NCBI RefSeq assembly: GCF_003026215.1
Contig: NZ_PYOC01000001.1
Location: 248,001-312,000, forward strand
From: Photobacterium indicum
Lineage (GTDB): Bacteria; Pseudomonadota; Gammaproteobacteria; Enterobacterales; Vibrionaceae
Length of the DNA: 64,000 nucleotides
Direction of reading: 5' to 3'
The position numbers and the translations under genes are program-made. Below, one piece after another: positions 1-11,507 of the stretch; position 1 is the stretch's first letter, and the number at the start of each line of letters is the position of its first letter. Under the pieces are notes generated by a model. The model made no database searches. It saw only the letters and a list, made by a program, of their open reading frames with translations, and was not told where the DNA came from.

Positions 1-171
1 GGAAAGCTTATTGTAGCTGTAGCACTTTGCTCAACTGATGTTAATTCAGTTGGGTATTGGCTGCTTAAAAAGCAAAGGATCAGGGAACTAGCTAGTATGG
101 TTAATATCATTACCTTGTACTCATCCACTGGCGTCCATGCCTGTGGATAGTAGAAGGTGCCGAGTGGGCTA
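1..171. other. Left edge, no gene seen
   Basis: No convincing coding frame. A 7-bp inverted repeat (CAACTGA / TCAGTTG, 32-38 and 46-52, 7-base loop) lies downstream of the leftward gene at 172-1686. It has no T-run, so I do not call it a terminator. Confidence 0.4.
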
Positions 172-1686
172 TTAAGGAATGACCAAGGTTGGTTTGGCTT
201 CGAGAGAGAGGGCAAAGGTGATTTCCCAGTTCATGCCATCCATGTTTAAACGACCATTTGGCACGCCAAGAAGGCCAGGGCTACCAGTATCAGCTACCTC
301 CCATTGTTGTTTTCTCGGATCACTGACATTACTGAAGTTATCGCCCTGATCGGCATCATCTAAGGTGTATATGTAACGGCGGCCATCAAACTCAGAGGCA
401 CCGTATACCCGTACACTATGCCCTCCCTGCCATTCGCCTTGGAAGTCATACCAACTGTAAATAATGGTGACGGCCCGCCCTAGTTGTAATTGCTCGAACA
501 TCCATTCCCATGTCGGTTCGATACCATCACGTACAGAAACCATACCGCCTAATAACATGGTTTCAGTATCGCAATCTGCACCATTATCGCCTAACTCTAG
601 AGAGCCACTGCCTTGATGACGCACTGTTGTGATAGCTTGATCACCAGATTGTGTGAGGTAGCCCAATACTCCGCGGATCAACCCACACAGACTGGTATAA
701 CTTCCACTGTCTAGATCATGCACACCATTGCGTCGACCAAACGTATCGACATTGGCAACCAAACTATTTTCAGGTATGGGCTCCCAAAAAAGAACATCAC
801 CTGCTGCACCTATACGGCCAATACCGCGAATATGAAATTCAGGCAAGCGCCACACGAGTGGTAAGTTATCGTAGCGATCTTCGAGGTACTGTAAGGCGTT
901 GGCATTTGCCATTGGTACACATTGGTTCCTTGCTGCATCTAGATTTTGATCACTGGCTTGAATGACTTGAATCGGAAATAAGAGATCATCAGGCAGTGTT
1001 GAGCTGGGTTCAATGGCCTGTGGAGGGAAACCTAAAGCCAATGAGCGGGGGGCTGATGAGCGGCGAGGGGTTGTTCGCATTCGACCGTCGACTTCGCCAG
1101 CACCTTCAGCATTGATGTGCGTTGGCAATACGCTAAAGCGGGATGAGGGAAAGCGTTGCGCCAACAGTGCTATATCAATAATAGTCGGTAACGGTTGAGG
1201 TGAAAATAAGACCGTTGCATTCACTCGTTTTTTTATTCCTCGACCTGTTTGCCCTGGTCTTAAATCAAAGTAAGACGCGACCACAGCAGATGAGGGATTT
1301 GATGGTGATCCAGTGTACCGATTATGCTGCCTATGCCGTTTGTGTTGTTCTGGTGCGGGCGGAATAAAAAGGTTATTGATAACCCAGCTGCCACCTTGTC
1401 GCCGATCATTAAGAAAAACATTGATGTAGCCTGTACCTAAGGGGTTTCCATATCGGTCGTAGAGTTGATCGGGTCTGACTTTAAATTGCCCCCAGTCGCT
1501 ATTTTTAATCGTACCGACTTCGAGGTGAAAGGTGACCTGTTCAAATGTGATTGCGGGTGATGACGGTGTCAATAAGGTTAAGGGAAGTCGCTCGCGAGGG
1601 GGAGCGTGTTGGTATGAAGCATATGCGAATGATGTAAAAAAGAGTGAAATCAAGAAAGCCATGATTGCACCTTGAATGCATTTCAT
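172..1686 (-). CDS. Secreted protein with papain/C39-like cysteine peptidase fold (504 aa)
   Basis: Likely exported protein of unknown substrate. Residues 1-23 form a signal peptide (hydrophobic core, then AYA before Ser). The N-terminal half (about 45-200) is low in recognisable motifs and rich in basic and Pro residues. The C-terminal half has the layout of a papain-like or C39-like fold: NQCVPMANANAL with Cys256 at the start of a helix, GGHSVRVYG with His423, and TLDDADQGDN with Asp443/444 shortly after. Extra Cys residues at 334 and 372 could form a disulphide. The Cys...His...Asp order and spacing fit the fold, but the family is not identified by name. Start ATG at 1686 has AAGGCG upstream. 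It is divergent from the radical SAM gene. It might be an inactive fold used for binding rather than a protease. Confidence 0.6.
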   Translation of the reverse strand: MKCIQGAIMAFLISLFFTSFAYASYQHAPPRERLPLTLLTPSSPAITFEQVTFHLEVGTIKNSDWGQFKVRPDQLYDRYGNPLGTGYINVFLNDRRQGGSWVINNLFIPPAPEQHKRHRQHNRYTGSPSNPSSAVVASYFDLRPGQTGRGIKKRVNATVLFSPQPLPTIIDIALLAQRFPSSRFSVLPTHINAEGAGEVDGRMRTTPRRSSAPRSLALGFPPQAIEPSSTLPDDLLFPIQVIQASDQNLDAARNQCVPMANANALQYLEDRYDNLPLVWRLPEFHIRGIGRIGAAGDVLFWEPIPENSLVANVDTFGRRNGVHDLDSGSYTSLCGLIRGVLGYLTQSGDQAITTVRHQGSGSLELGDNGADCDTETMLLGGMVSVRDGIEPTWEWMFEQLQLGRAVTIIYSWYDFQGEWQGGHSVRVYGASEFDGRRYIYTLDDADQGDNFSNVSDPRKQQWEVADTGSPGLLGVPNGRLNMDGMNWEITFALSLEAKPTLVIP

Positions 1687-2014
1687 GATCGTCGCCTTTT
1701 ATCAGACAATGTTACGCGCAGTGCTTTGTCGCTATAGTCTGCGTCTATTTAACATCTGGATTAGTATCGTATTTCAAATCAAATTGAAATTCTTTCGATG
1801 AATTGAAATATCAGCATGTGCAATACAGTCAGGACGCCTGATTTATTGCTTATTGGAAGTATAGTTAGCTGTGAAAATTTCAAATTACACTAATTAAGAA
1901 AGGGACGTATTTGGCTAGAAGCCAACAAACTCTCGCTGGAATGTGTATCTTGAGGTACCTTGGGTATATGGTTAATTTCACGGTGTTGTGATTTGTTAAA
2001 AGAGGTATATTTCT
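1687..2014. other. Divergent intergenic region with an ERIC-like repeat fragment
   Basis: It holds the promoters for both flanking genes, which read away from each other. Bases 1945-1970 (CTTGAGGTACCTTGGGTATA core) match sequences near 7752-7783 and 42785-42810, so this is one copy of a short dispersed repeat. I see no gene here. Confidence 0.5.
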
Positions 2015-2902
2015 GTGATCCTGAATTACATTGAACCTGTGTTTCGTCCGCCATCTGAATGGAAGTCGTTGATCTTGCAAGTGACCAACGGATGCAGCCA
2101 TAACCAGTGTAGCTTTTGTGATATGTATACTCAGTCGCAAAAGAAATTTCGCCCAAAGAAGCCTGACGACATAGAGCGTGAGTTACAGCAAGTAGCAGCA
2201 TCTGGGGATCGCGTATATCGTGTCTTTTTGGCTGATGGAGATGCGATGACCTTGCCATTCGCACGTTTACAGCATATTTGTACCTTGATTAATCAATATT
2301 TACCCGATGTTCAGCGTATTTCGAGCTACTGCTTACCCCGTAACCTCACTAATAAAACCGCAGAGCAATTGGCGGAATTGCGCCAGCTAGGCTTGAGTTT
2401 ATTGTATGTGGGGTGTGAAAGCGGTGATGATGAGGTACTGGCTAGGGTTCAAAAAGGCGAAACATTCGAGTCGTCATTAATTGCACTGAATAAAATCAAA
2501 GCGGCAGGCATGAAAAGCTCGGTTATGATCCTTAATGGGTTGGGTGGGCCACTTTTGAGCGAGCAGCATGCGATTGCTTCTGCTAGATTGATGAATGCTG
2601 CGCAGCCGGAATATTTATCGACCTTGGTGGTGTCTTTTCCATTAGGGGAAGCGCGCTTTGCCGCTGGTTTCAATGGGCAATTTCGTCAATTGACACAAGC
2701 GGAGTTGTTTCATGAAATGAAAGTATTATTGGAACACCTTGAGCTGGATAAAACCGTATTTCGTTCTGATCATGCTTCGAACTATTTAGTGTTGAAAGGC
2801 ATACTTGGGCGCGATAAAGCCAAGCTATTAGATAAAGTAAATATGGCTATTTCTAACCCTGATGTGATGCCTCTTCGCGCTGAGTGGCAACGTGGATTGT
2901 AA
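2015..2902 (+). CDS. Radical SAM protein (295 aa)
   Basis: Predicted iron-sulfur enzyme that cleaves S-adenosylmethionine to start radical chemistry; the substrate is unknown. The cluster motif is GCSHNQCSFCDMY, with Cys27, Cys32 and Cys35. That is a CX4CX2C spacing, the variant found in the HemN/Elp3-like GCSHNxCxFC group, not the textbook CX3CX2C. The second half keeps a TIM-barrel style pattern (LLYVGCESGDDEVL, then GMKSSVMILNGLGG). Start is GTG at 2015, with AGAGG about eight bases upstream and no better ATG. It is single-gene, with no accessory enzyme beside it. A stretch near its 3' end (AAGF to LFHE) has a degenerate copy at 41075-41151. Confidence 0.85.
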   Translation: MILNYIEPVFRPPSEWKSLILQVTNGCSHNQCSFCDMYTQSQKKFRPKKPDDIERELQQVAASGDRVYRVFLADGDAMTLPFARLQHICTLINQYLPDVQRISSYCLPRNLTNKTAEQLAELRQLGLSLLYVGCESGDDEVLARVQKGETFESSLIALNKIKAAGMKSSVMILNGLGGPLLSEQHAIASARLMNAAQPEYLSTLVVSFPLGEARFAAGFNGQFRQLTQAELFHEMKVLLEHLELDKTVFRSDHASNYLVLKGILGRDKAKLLDKVNMAISNPDVMPLRAEWQRGL

Positions 2903-2942
2903 ATGGTAATGTGGGTATGGTTATACGATAGGTGGTGAGCAT

Positions 2943-3080
2943 TTATCGTCTTCGGGTTTTTGGTTCGCCTTGATCATTGATCCACTTGTAAGCATGCACA
3001 CCGAAGCTATCCATTTCGCGATAACTCGCGGGCGTACCTAAGTTAGAATAAAGCAGAGCTAGCATGTGTGCGCGCTTGGG
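2943..3080 (-). pseudogene. Catalase-like gene remnant
   Basis: On the minus strand an open frame ends in TAA at 2943-2945. It encodes about 38 residues containing [16 protein letters not shown] followed by [13 protein letters not shown]. This resembles the internal catalase segment around (R/T)P.SYR.M.GFGVHT. There is no start codon with a ribosome site, no heme-binding Tyr region and no catalytic His region. The frame is closed upstream by a stop near 3080. I read it as the leftover of a decayed catalase gene. The match is from memory of the family pattern, so it is moderate only. Confidence 0.45.
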
Positions 3081-3117
3081 TTATGGCTTCAATGAATGGG
3101 TATTTTATATTGGAATG

Positions 3118-3141
3118 AAAAAACCCCAAGCAGGCTTGGGG
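3118..3141 (-). terminator. Rho-independent terminator of lacZ
   Basis: On the minus strand a 7-bp stem CCCCAAG/CTTGGGG with a 4-base loop is followed by six T residues. It starts about 28 bases past the lacZ stop codon. Confidence 0.9.
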
Positions 3142-3168
3142 ATTGATTGTATCTTCTGTGGATGATGC

Positions 3169-6744
<3,576 letters not shown>

Positions 6745-6954
6745 TTAGAAGGAAATAGAAAAGTTACCAATAATTTGATTATTGCTATTAGTGATACTTC
6801 CTTCACATGTTTCTTCACAATATGAAAGTTTAAGATTAATATCATCTACATTGCCTTTCATTAAAATGTGGCGCAATAAAATATCACCATTTAATTGGTG
6901 GATTAATGCTTTCCAAGAGATTCCACCGTTTAAAATATTAAAGTTTACTATCAT
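6745..6954 (-). CDS. Small protein of unknown function (69 aa)
   Basis: Short frame supported mainly by its ribosome site: AAAGGTG lies six bases ahead of the ATG. The product starts MIVNFNILNGG, has no signal peptide or membrane helix, and carries two Cys (SYCEETCEG) in its C-terminal half. The region is very AT-rich, which gives chance frames. A shadow frame on the other strand (6782-7039) has no comparable ribosome site. It lies downstream of the cold-shock gene but beyond that gene's terminator, so it would need its own promoter. I do not recognise the family. Confidence 0.45.
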   Translation of the reverse strand: MIVNFNILNGGISWKALIHQLNGDILLRHILMKGNVDDINLKLSYCEETCEGSITNSNNQIIGNFSISF

Positions 6955-7289
6955 TTATTCACCTTTATTTTTGTTGTGCTATTTTCTTCACGAGATTGTT
7001 GATACCAAAATCTTTTGCGACCGATTGAACGAGACATAAGCATCCTTAGCTTTATTATCTGCATGGCAAATCACAATAAGTACAAATTTAAATGTGATCT
7101 TAAGCCATTGATATTTAATGTTAATGGTATTAATTATAATATAACGAAATGAATAAGAAACGTAACGACATATACCAAAAGCAGATGTTTGAAATGTTAA
7201 TCTTTTCTAAACTACGATATAAGTTATTGATTAATAATGTTTAAAATTGACGTAAATGATGATTAAACCATTTACGTCGACTTTCGAAA
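6955..7289. other. AT-rich intergenic region downstream of the cold-shock gene
   Basis: Very AT-rich. It would hold the promoter of the 69-aa frame and holds the cold-shock gene's terminator. I see nothing else. Confidence 0.4.
7243..7278 (-). terminator. Terminator of the cold-shock gene
   Basis: A perfect 10-bp stem GACGTAAATG/CATTTACGTC (7249-7258 and 7269-7278) with a 10-base loop. On the minus strand it is followed by AATTTTAA, just beyond the csp stop. Confidence 0.8.
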
Positions 7290-7502
7290 TTAAAGCGCTA
7301 CTACGTTAGCTGCTTGAGGGCCTTTTTGGCCCTGTTCTACTTCTAAAGATACTTTTTGGCCTTCAGCTAGTGTTTTAAAACCTTCTGAAGCGATTGCACG
7401 GAAGTGAACAAATACGTCAGCGCCGCCGTTGTCTTGAGCAATGAAACCAAAACCTTTATCTTCGTTAAACCATTTTACTAGACCAGTTGTTGTATTAGAC
7501 AT
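7290..7502 (-). CDS. Cold-shock protein, CspA family (70 aa)
   Basis: Single-stranded nucleic acid-binding OB-fold protein, an RNA chaperone of the CspA family. RNP1 is KGFGFI and RNP2 is DVFVHF; the usual C-terminal GPQAANVV is present. The frame extends nine codons further upstream, but the family start is [12 protein letters not shown]. An AAGGGA site lies about eight bases ahead of the ATG at 7502, so I start there. The leader upstream is long, as is usual for cspA-type genes whose mRNA is temperature responsive; whether this copy is cold-induced cannot be told from sequence. It is monocistronic with its own terminator. Confidence 0.95.
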   Translation of the reverse strand: MSNTTTGLVKWFNEDKGFGFIAQDNGGADVFVHFRAIASEGFKTLAEGQKVSLEVEQGQKGPQAANVVAL

Positions 7503-7962
7503 GTAGTGTCCCTTAATATTTAAATTCATAAATTATCACGATAGTGTGATGTGCTGAGAGCTTGAATTATTGAATGTTACGATGAAGCTAAGGGAAACGC
7601 TGAGGATAACAACACTAACGAAGAAATACTGAGGTTTTACTTTTACTTGAGGTCTCATTAATAACTCTGAACAACAGAGCGAGATGGATAATATCTTAAT
7701 GTCGAATATTGTAAAGGTTTATTTTAGAATATTAAAATTGAAACTAACATTCTTACATTAACCAAGCTTACCTCAAGGTGCCCACTTCAACAAAGTCGTA
7801 GAGAACACTTTGCCCCTGAAATCATTTTTTAGTTTTTTTGTTGGTATGGTTCATCTCACATCCAATGAGTTGCGTTGTTATCACGTATCCGAACAGAAGC
7901 TCGATGAAACATTGGATTTCTATTTCTTACACAAAGATTCTTGTGTGATGTTACCGAGTTTA
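7503..7962. other. csp leader and intergenic region with a repeat fragment
   Basis: The right part of this gap lies downstream of the PAAR gene and the left part is the csp leader/promoter. Bases about 7752-7783, read on the minus strand, give CTTGAGGTAAGCTTGG, a third diverged copy of the repeat seen at 1945 and 42785. A 6-bp hairpin (7929-7934 / 7941-7946) lies just past the PAAR stop and could act as a weak terminator. I see no coding frame. Confidence 0.4.
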
Positions 7963-8259
7963 TTAACCGCCGATTAACACTGTTGGCATACCCATAATTA
8001 TAGTGCCGCCATGCGCAGTTAAATCGCCCATACGAGCGGCTGGTTTGTTGTTAACAAGAACCGTAGCGCTTCCTTTTACGACGCTATCAGGTGGACCAAC
8101 GCAGATGCATATTTGCCCCACGGTAGCTGCCGGTAAATTACCAATCAGCACTGTTGTTGGTAGAGGTAAAAGAGGGCCACCAACGTGTGGAATCGGCACG
8201 ATGGCAGGGGTTTGCATTGGACACATATGCATATCAGTTGCTCTTGCTGCTGGTAACAT
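7963..8259 (-). CDS. PAAR-repeat T6SS spike tip protein (98 aa)
   Basis: Small PAAR protein that caps the VgrG trimer with a sharp zinc-bound cone and can carry effectors. The sequence begins MLPAARATDMHMCP and repeats the Pro/Gly/Val pattern (VGGPLLPLPTTVLIG, GSATVLVNNKPAARMGD, HGGTIIMGMPTVLIGG). His and Cys residues (HMC, CICVG, AHGG) suit metal binding. It is a PAAR-only protein with no toxin extension, so any effector must bind non-covalently or come from elsewhere. A GGAGG site precedes the ATG, and the gene directly abuts the upstream 190-aa gene. With vgrG it forms a three-gene spike operon. Confidence 0.92.
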   Translation of the reverse strand: MLPAARATDMHMCPMQTPAIVPIPHVGGPLLPLPTTVLIGNLPAATVGQICICVGPPDSVVKGSATVLVNNKPAARMGDLTAHGGTIIMGMPTVLIGG

Positions 8260-8832
8260 TTAAGCCTCCAAAACCTTACCATTACCACCTTTAGCAATGT
8301 CTATACCAATATCGATAAATGTTTTATAACGCTCTTTTGCTTCTTCGCCATCAGGGAGAACCGCCGTCAGGTTAATGCAGCCCGCGACAGCTTGTGCGTA
8401 TAAATACTCAGGAGGCGGAACAATAGGATCGCTAGGGCTAGTCATACTTCCACCACTCCAAAATGCGGCTTGCGCAGCCCAGCCAGCACCCGAATCTAAC
8501 CCTGATATTTCAGCCATCTTCTCTGCGAATCGACGATTGGTTTCATCGGGAGTATGTACCCATGATTTGGCTGATTGGATGGCATTTTCTTCCGCCTCAT
8601 TCCAATCGTGACGACTTAAAGCGCAACAGCTTGCCCACCAAATAGATTCACGAACAGGCAGCGCATGAGCAAGGTAGGTTACCGCTTCAGAAAATAATTC
8701 ATCGTCAAGAGCCGCATATATGAGGTCGTAAGGTAAATGATGTTCTTCAGCGAGTGGTAATAGGGGCGCACTTGCCTCAAAAAGCACTAAAATTTGCTTT
8801 GCATCAGTATAAGGTATTTTTAATAGTTTCAT
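8260..8832 (-). CDS. T6SS-associated protein between VgrG and PAAR (DUF6931-like, 190 aa)
   Basis: Cytoplasmic-looking, acidic, helical protein without signal peptide or membrane segment. I recall proteins of this type (I believe DUF6931) beside VgrG/PAAR genes in other T6SS loci; the assignment is not certain. Visible blocks are RESIWWASCCALSRHDW, SAKSWVHTPDETNRR and GAGWAAQAAFWSGGSM. The many Trp and Ala suggest a repeat-helical domain. Its ATG overlaps the vgrG stop (ATGA) and its own stop directly abuts the PAAR start, so the three proteins are translationally linked. A spike-assembly adaptor or chaperone role is inference from position. Confidence 0.7.
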   Translation of the reverse strand: MKLLKIPYTDAKQILVLFEASAPLLPLAEEHHLPYDLIYAALDDELFSEAVTYLAHALPVRESIWWASCCALSRHDWNEAEENAIQSAKSWVHTPDETNRRFAEKMAEISGLDSGAGWAAQAAFWSGGSMTSPSDPIVPPPEYLYAQAVAGCINLTAVLPDGEEAKERYKTFIDIGIDIAKGGNGKVLEA

Positions 8833-10832
8833 CAGTTAACTTTGGCTATTGCCCCTTGTATTTGTACCATTGCACCAGCTTTTACTTGTGTCATGGCACT
8901 GCCATTCAAAGTAACGAGAGTGCCCTTAACATCTGTTTTGCCTTTACCCTCAATGCTGACCATTGCTGCTTTTATTTCAGTTTTTCCTTTACCATTTATT
9001 GAAATTTGAGGGGCATCTAATTTGATCCCGCTTGCGGATATTTCAATTTTACTCGCACCAACTTTTAGCTCGATTTTACTTTTTCCGGTAATGGAAATTT
9101 TACTGCCATCGACAATGACGGATGATTTTGCTTTCAGCTCAGAATTAGCACCAGATTCAAGTTGAAGATCTTTGTCACTTTTAGCGGACAAATTCTCTTT
9201 GCTGTTCATAAGCAACTGCTTTTCTGTCGTGATGCTAATGTTTTCTTTTGCGATGAGTTCGGCAGATTTTTCGATAGTTGATGTAACTTTGCCTTTCACG
9301 GTTGTCGTTAAGTCATTGTTTGTATCAATCAATAGATCTTTTTCCGCATGAAGGTAAATATGTTCTTTGTCTTTTTGATCTTCAAACCGTAGCTCGTTAC
9401 CTTGCTTGCTGTTGCCTTTTGGCGTTGTTCGAGTTTTGATACCACTTTGAGATGCCGATGAATAGGCGGGAGTATTGGTTTTATTATAAATTGAACCCAT
9501 AATTACCGGACGGTTTGGATTTCCATCTATATATTGGATGAGAACTTCGTCGCCAACACGAGGTAGAAAATGGACTCCAAACCCTTTACTTGCAACGCCT
9601 TGAGAAACCGGTATCCAGCATGAGGTGTTCTCATCATTTTTGCCGACTAAATCCCAATGGAATTGCACCTTAATACGGCCAAGTTTATCTCTATAAATTT
9701 CTTCGTTTTTTGGTCCTGTAACGGTTGCGGTATGTATTTGTTGTGCAATTGGGTAATGGATATACGCTGGTCTGTAGGGTGTTTTGACATCACAGCATTG
9801 AAAATGATTTTCGTAACAAACATTTCGCCCAGATTCGTCAGTGGTAATATAGTGGGTAATCTGAGTGATCAGGTATTCTTGGTTTAGGCTAGGCACTGGG
9901 TGCTTATCTAGTTTGAATTTTGCACCACAAGATAAATCACTAATGGTCGATGTGGCGGAAGCAACAACCTTACGCCCGTCTATCGCTTCCATTTGGCGTT
10001 TTACAGCATTGCGAATGTCACTTTTGTCTTCAAAGCCTTGTCCATAATGATAGCTAGAAAGAGCAGCAGGAGATTCGTTGCGTGCACTTTTGCGTATTCC
10101 AGTATCAAATACTTCAGCTAATTCTTGATTGTGATCGGCTAAAGTCAGTTTTGCGGTGCCGACTTTGGTTTTTACTTTCCAGTTAGAAAGTTGATAGTTT
10201 GATGATTGACTGCCATCTCGAAAATATAACTTCTCGTTGTCTATAGATTTAAACGTTTGATTTGAATCACCTATGACAATCGTCGGCTTATTACCTGAAC
10301 TATCGAGGTGATAATGCCACCCTTCTTCCGCAAGTAATCGTTGGACAAAACACAAATCACTTTCATCCAACTGAATACAATAATCATGTTTTTTACCTGC
10401 ACCAGAAACTGAAAACTTAAAGAAACTACTAAAGCTTGAATCACCAAATAGTGAGTTTAAGATTTGTTTGGTTGTCATATTTTGGAACACTTGCCGATTC
10501 ATACGAAAGTGCAATAGGCTGAGAGGATCTTGGGCTTCTATTTCATAAAAATATAACGATTTCTCAATATTGTAGCCAGAGAGTTCGATGCTGGTGGCTA
10601 AACCTACGAATACACGGGTGCTACTCTCTTGCTTATAAGAAATAGTGATGTTTTTTCCCAATATACTTGAGTCGATTTCATCATTCGCCGCTACAGATAA
10701 TGTCATTTGAGAGCCTTGCGAAAGGCTATTTTTAGATTCAAATTTTGAAACGACATAAATTTGACTATTTGACAGTTTAACCTGAAGCGGACGAGCGTTA
10801 TAAGACAATTCATCATTGATCATAATTGTCAT
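8832..10832 (-). CDS. vgrG: T6SS spike protein VgrG/TssI (666 aa)
   Basis: Trimeric needle spike pushed out of the cell on an Hcp tube. The N-terminal gp27-like part (about 1-370) includes YCIQLDESDLCFVQRLLAEE and EGWHYHLD. An OB-fold gp5-like neck follows, with VQFHWDLVGKNDENTSCWIP, GFGVHFLPRVGDEVLIQYID and GNPNRPVIMGS. From about 500 to the end is a repetitive beta-helix rich in K/S/I/G. The protein stops at the helix (QIQGAIAKVN) with no C-terminal toxin domain, so it is a structural VgrG. AAGGA precedes the ATG. It is divergent from the main T6SS operon across a long AT-rich gap. Confidence 0.96.
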   Translation of the reverse strand: MTIMINDELSYNARPLQVKLSNSQIYVVSKFESKNSLSQGSQMTLSVAANDEIDSSILGKNITISYKQESSTRVFVGLATSIELSGYNIEKSLYFYEIEAQDPLSLLHFRMNRQVFQNMTTKQILNSLFGDSSFSSFFKFSVSGAGKKHDYCIQLDESDLCFVQRLLAEEGWHYHLDSSGNKPTIVIGDSNQTFKSIDNEKLYFRDGSQSSNYQLSNWKVKTKVGTAKLTLADHNQELAEVFDTGIRKSARNESPAALSSYHYGQGFEDKSDIRNAVKRQMEAIDGRKVVASATSTISDLSCGAKFKLDKHPVPSLNQEYLITQITHYITTDESGRNVCYENHFQCCDVKTPYRPAYIHYPIAQQIHTATVTGPKNEEIYRDKLGRIKVQFHWDLVGKNDENTSCWIPVSQGVASKGFGVHFLPRVGDEVLIQYIDGNPNRPVIMGSIYNKTNTPAYSSASQSGIKTRTTPKGNSKQGNELRFEDQKDKEHIYLHAEKDLLIDTNNDLTTTVKGKVTSTIEKSAELIAKENISITTEKQLLMNSKENLSAKSDKDLQLESGANSELKAKSSVIVDGSKISITGKSKIELKVGASKIEISASGIKLDAPQISINGKGKTEIKAAMVSIEGKGKTDVKGTLVTLNGSAMTQVKAGAMVQIQGAIAKVN

Positions 10833-11507
10833 TAATCCTTATAAATCCCAAGTGAAATTAAACACTATTTAATTGCTATGATTTGGCTGTGTATCCAGAG
10901 GTTTTGTTGCTAGTAAATCATCAAGTAATTTCAACCACAATGCAATATAACCTCTATTTAATTTGAATGATATTTATATTAACATTCTCTAATTAACACG
11001 TGTGGTATGAAGGGGTTTTAATTAACCACAAAAGCTGAGTAATCGCTCTAAAATAACATTCATGATACAACGCAACTTATTTTTATGAGACTATGTTTAT
11101 AAAAATTATACAATAATATTTACTTACAAACTGGTTGGATGAGAACTTCTTTAAAAGTCTGTTTTTATTTATTTCAATGTAAAACAATGGCTTACTGTAT
11201 TTATTGTAAGGTTGTATTGTGATTTCTCTTCAATCTTCTAAGTTTCTAGTTAGAAAGTGTATAAATAATCGGGCATTATGTATGCTGTTTGGTTATAATC
11301 CACATCAATGATTTTGAGTTGAAGTTTATTTATAGAATAAAAATATTTTCATGTGATTTATAAAATCTAATGTCGTTAGATTTATTATGCAATCAATTTT
11401 ATCGCGATTGAATGGGCACTTCAATATTTAAGTGTCAACTTTCTGGTGCGTTTTTTATATGAAAGTGAACTTATAAAACTAAAAAATTAAATCAAATTTG
11501 GATTGAA
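10833..11507. promoter_or_regulatory. 675-bp AT-rich divergent control region of the T6SS
   Basis: Non-coding DNA between vgrG (leftward) and tssA (rightward), clearly richer in A/T than the flanking genes. It must hold both promoters. Small dyads include TTTCTA-GT-TAGAAA (11243-11256) and CACTT...AAGTG around 11417-11433. I could not find a sigma-54 -24/-12 element with GG-N10-GC. The base composition would suit silencing by H-NS, which is inference only. Confidence 0.55.
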
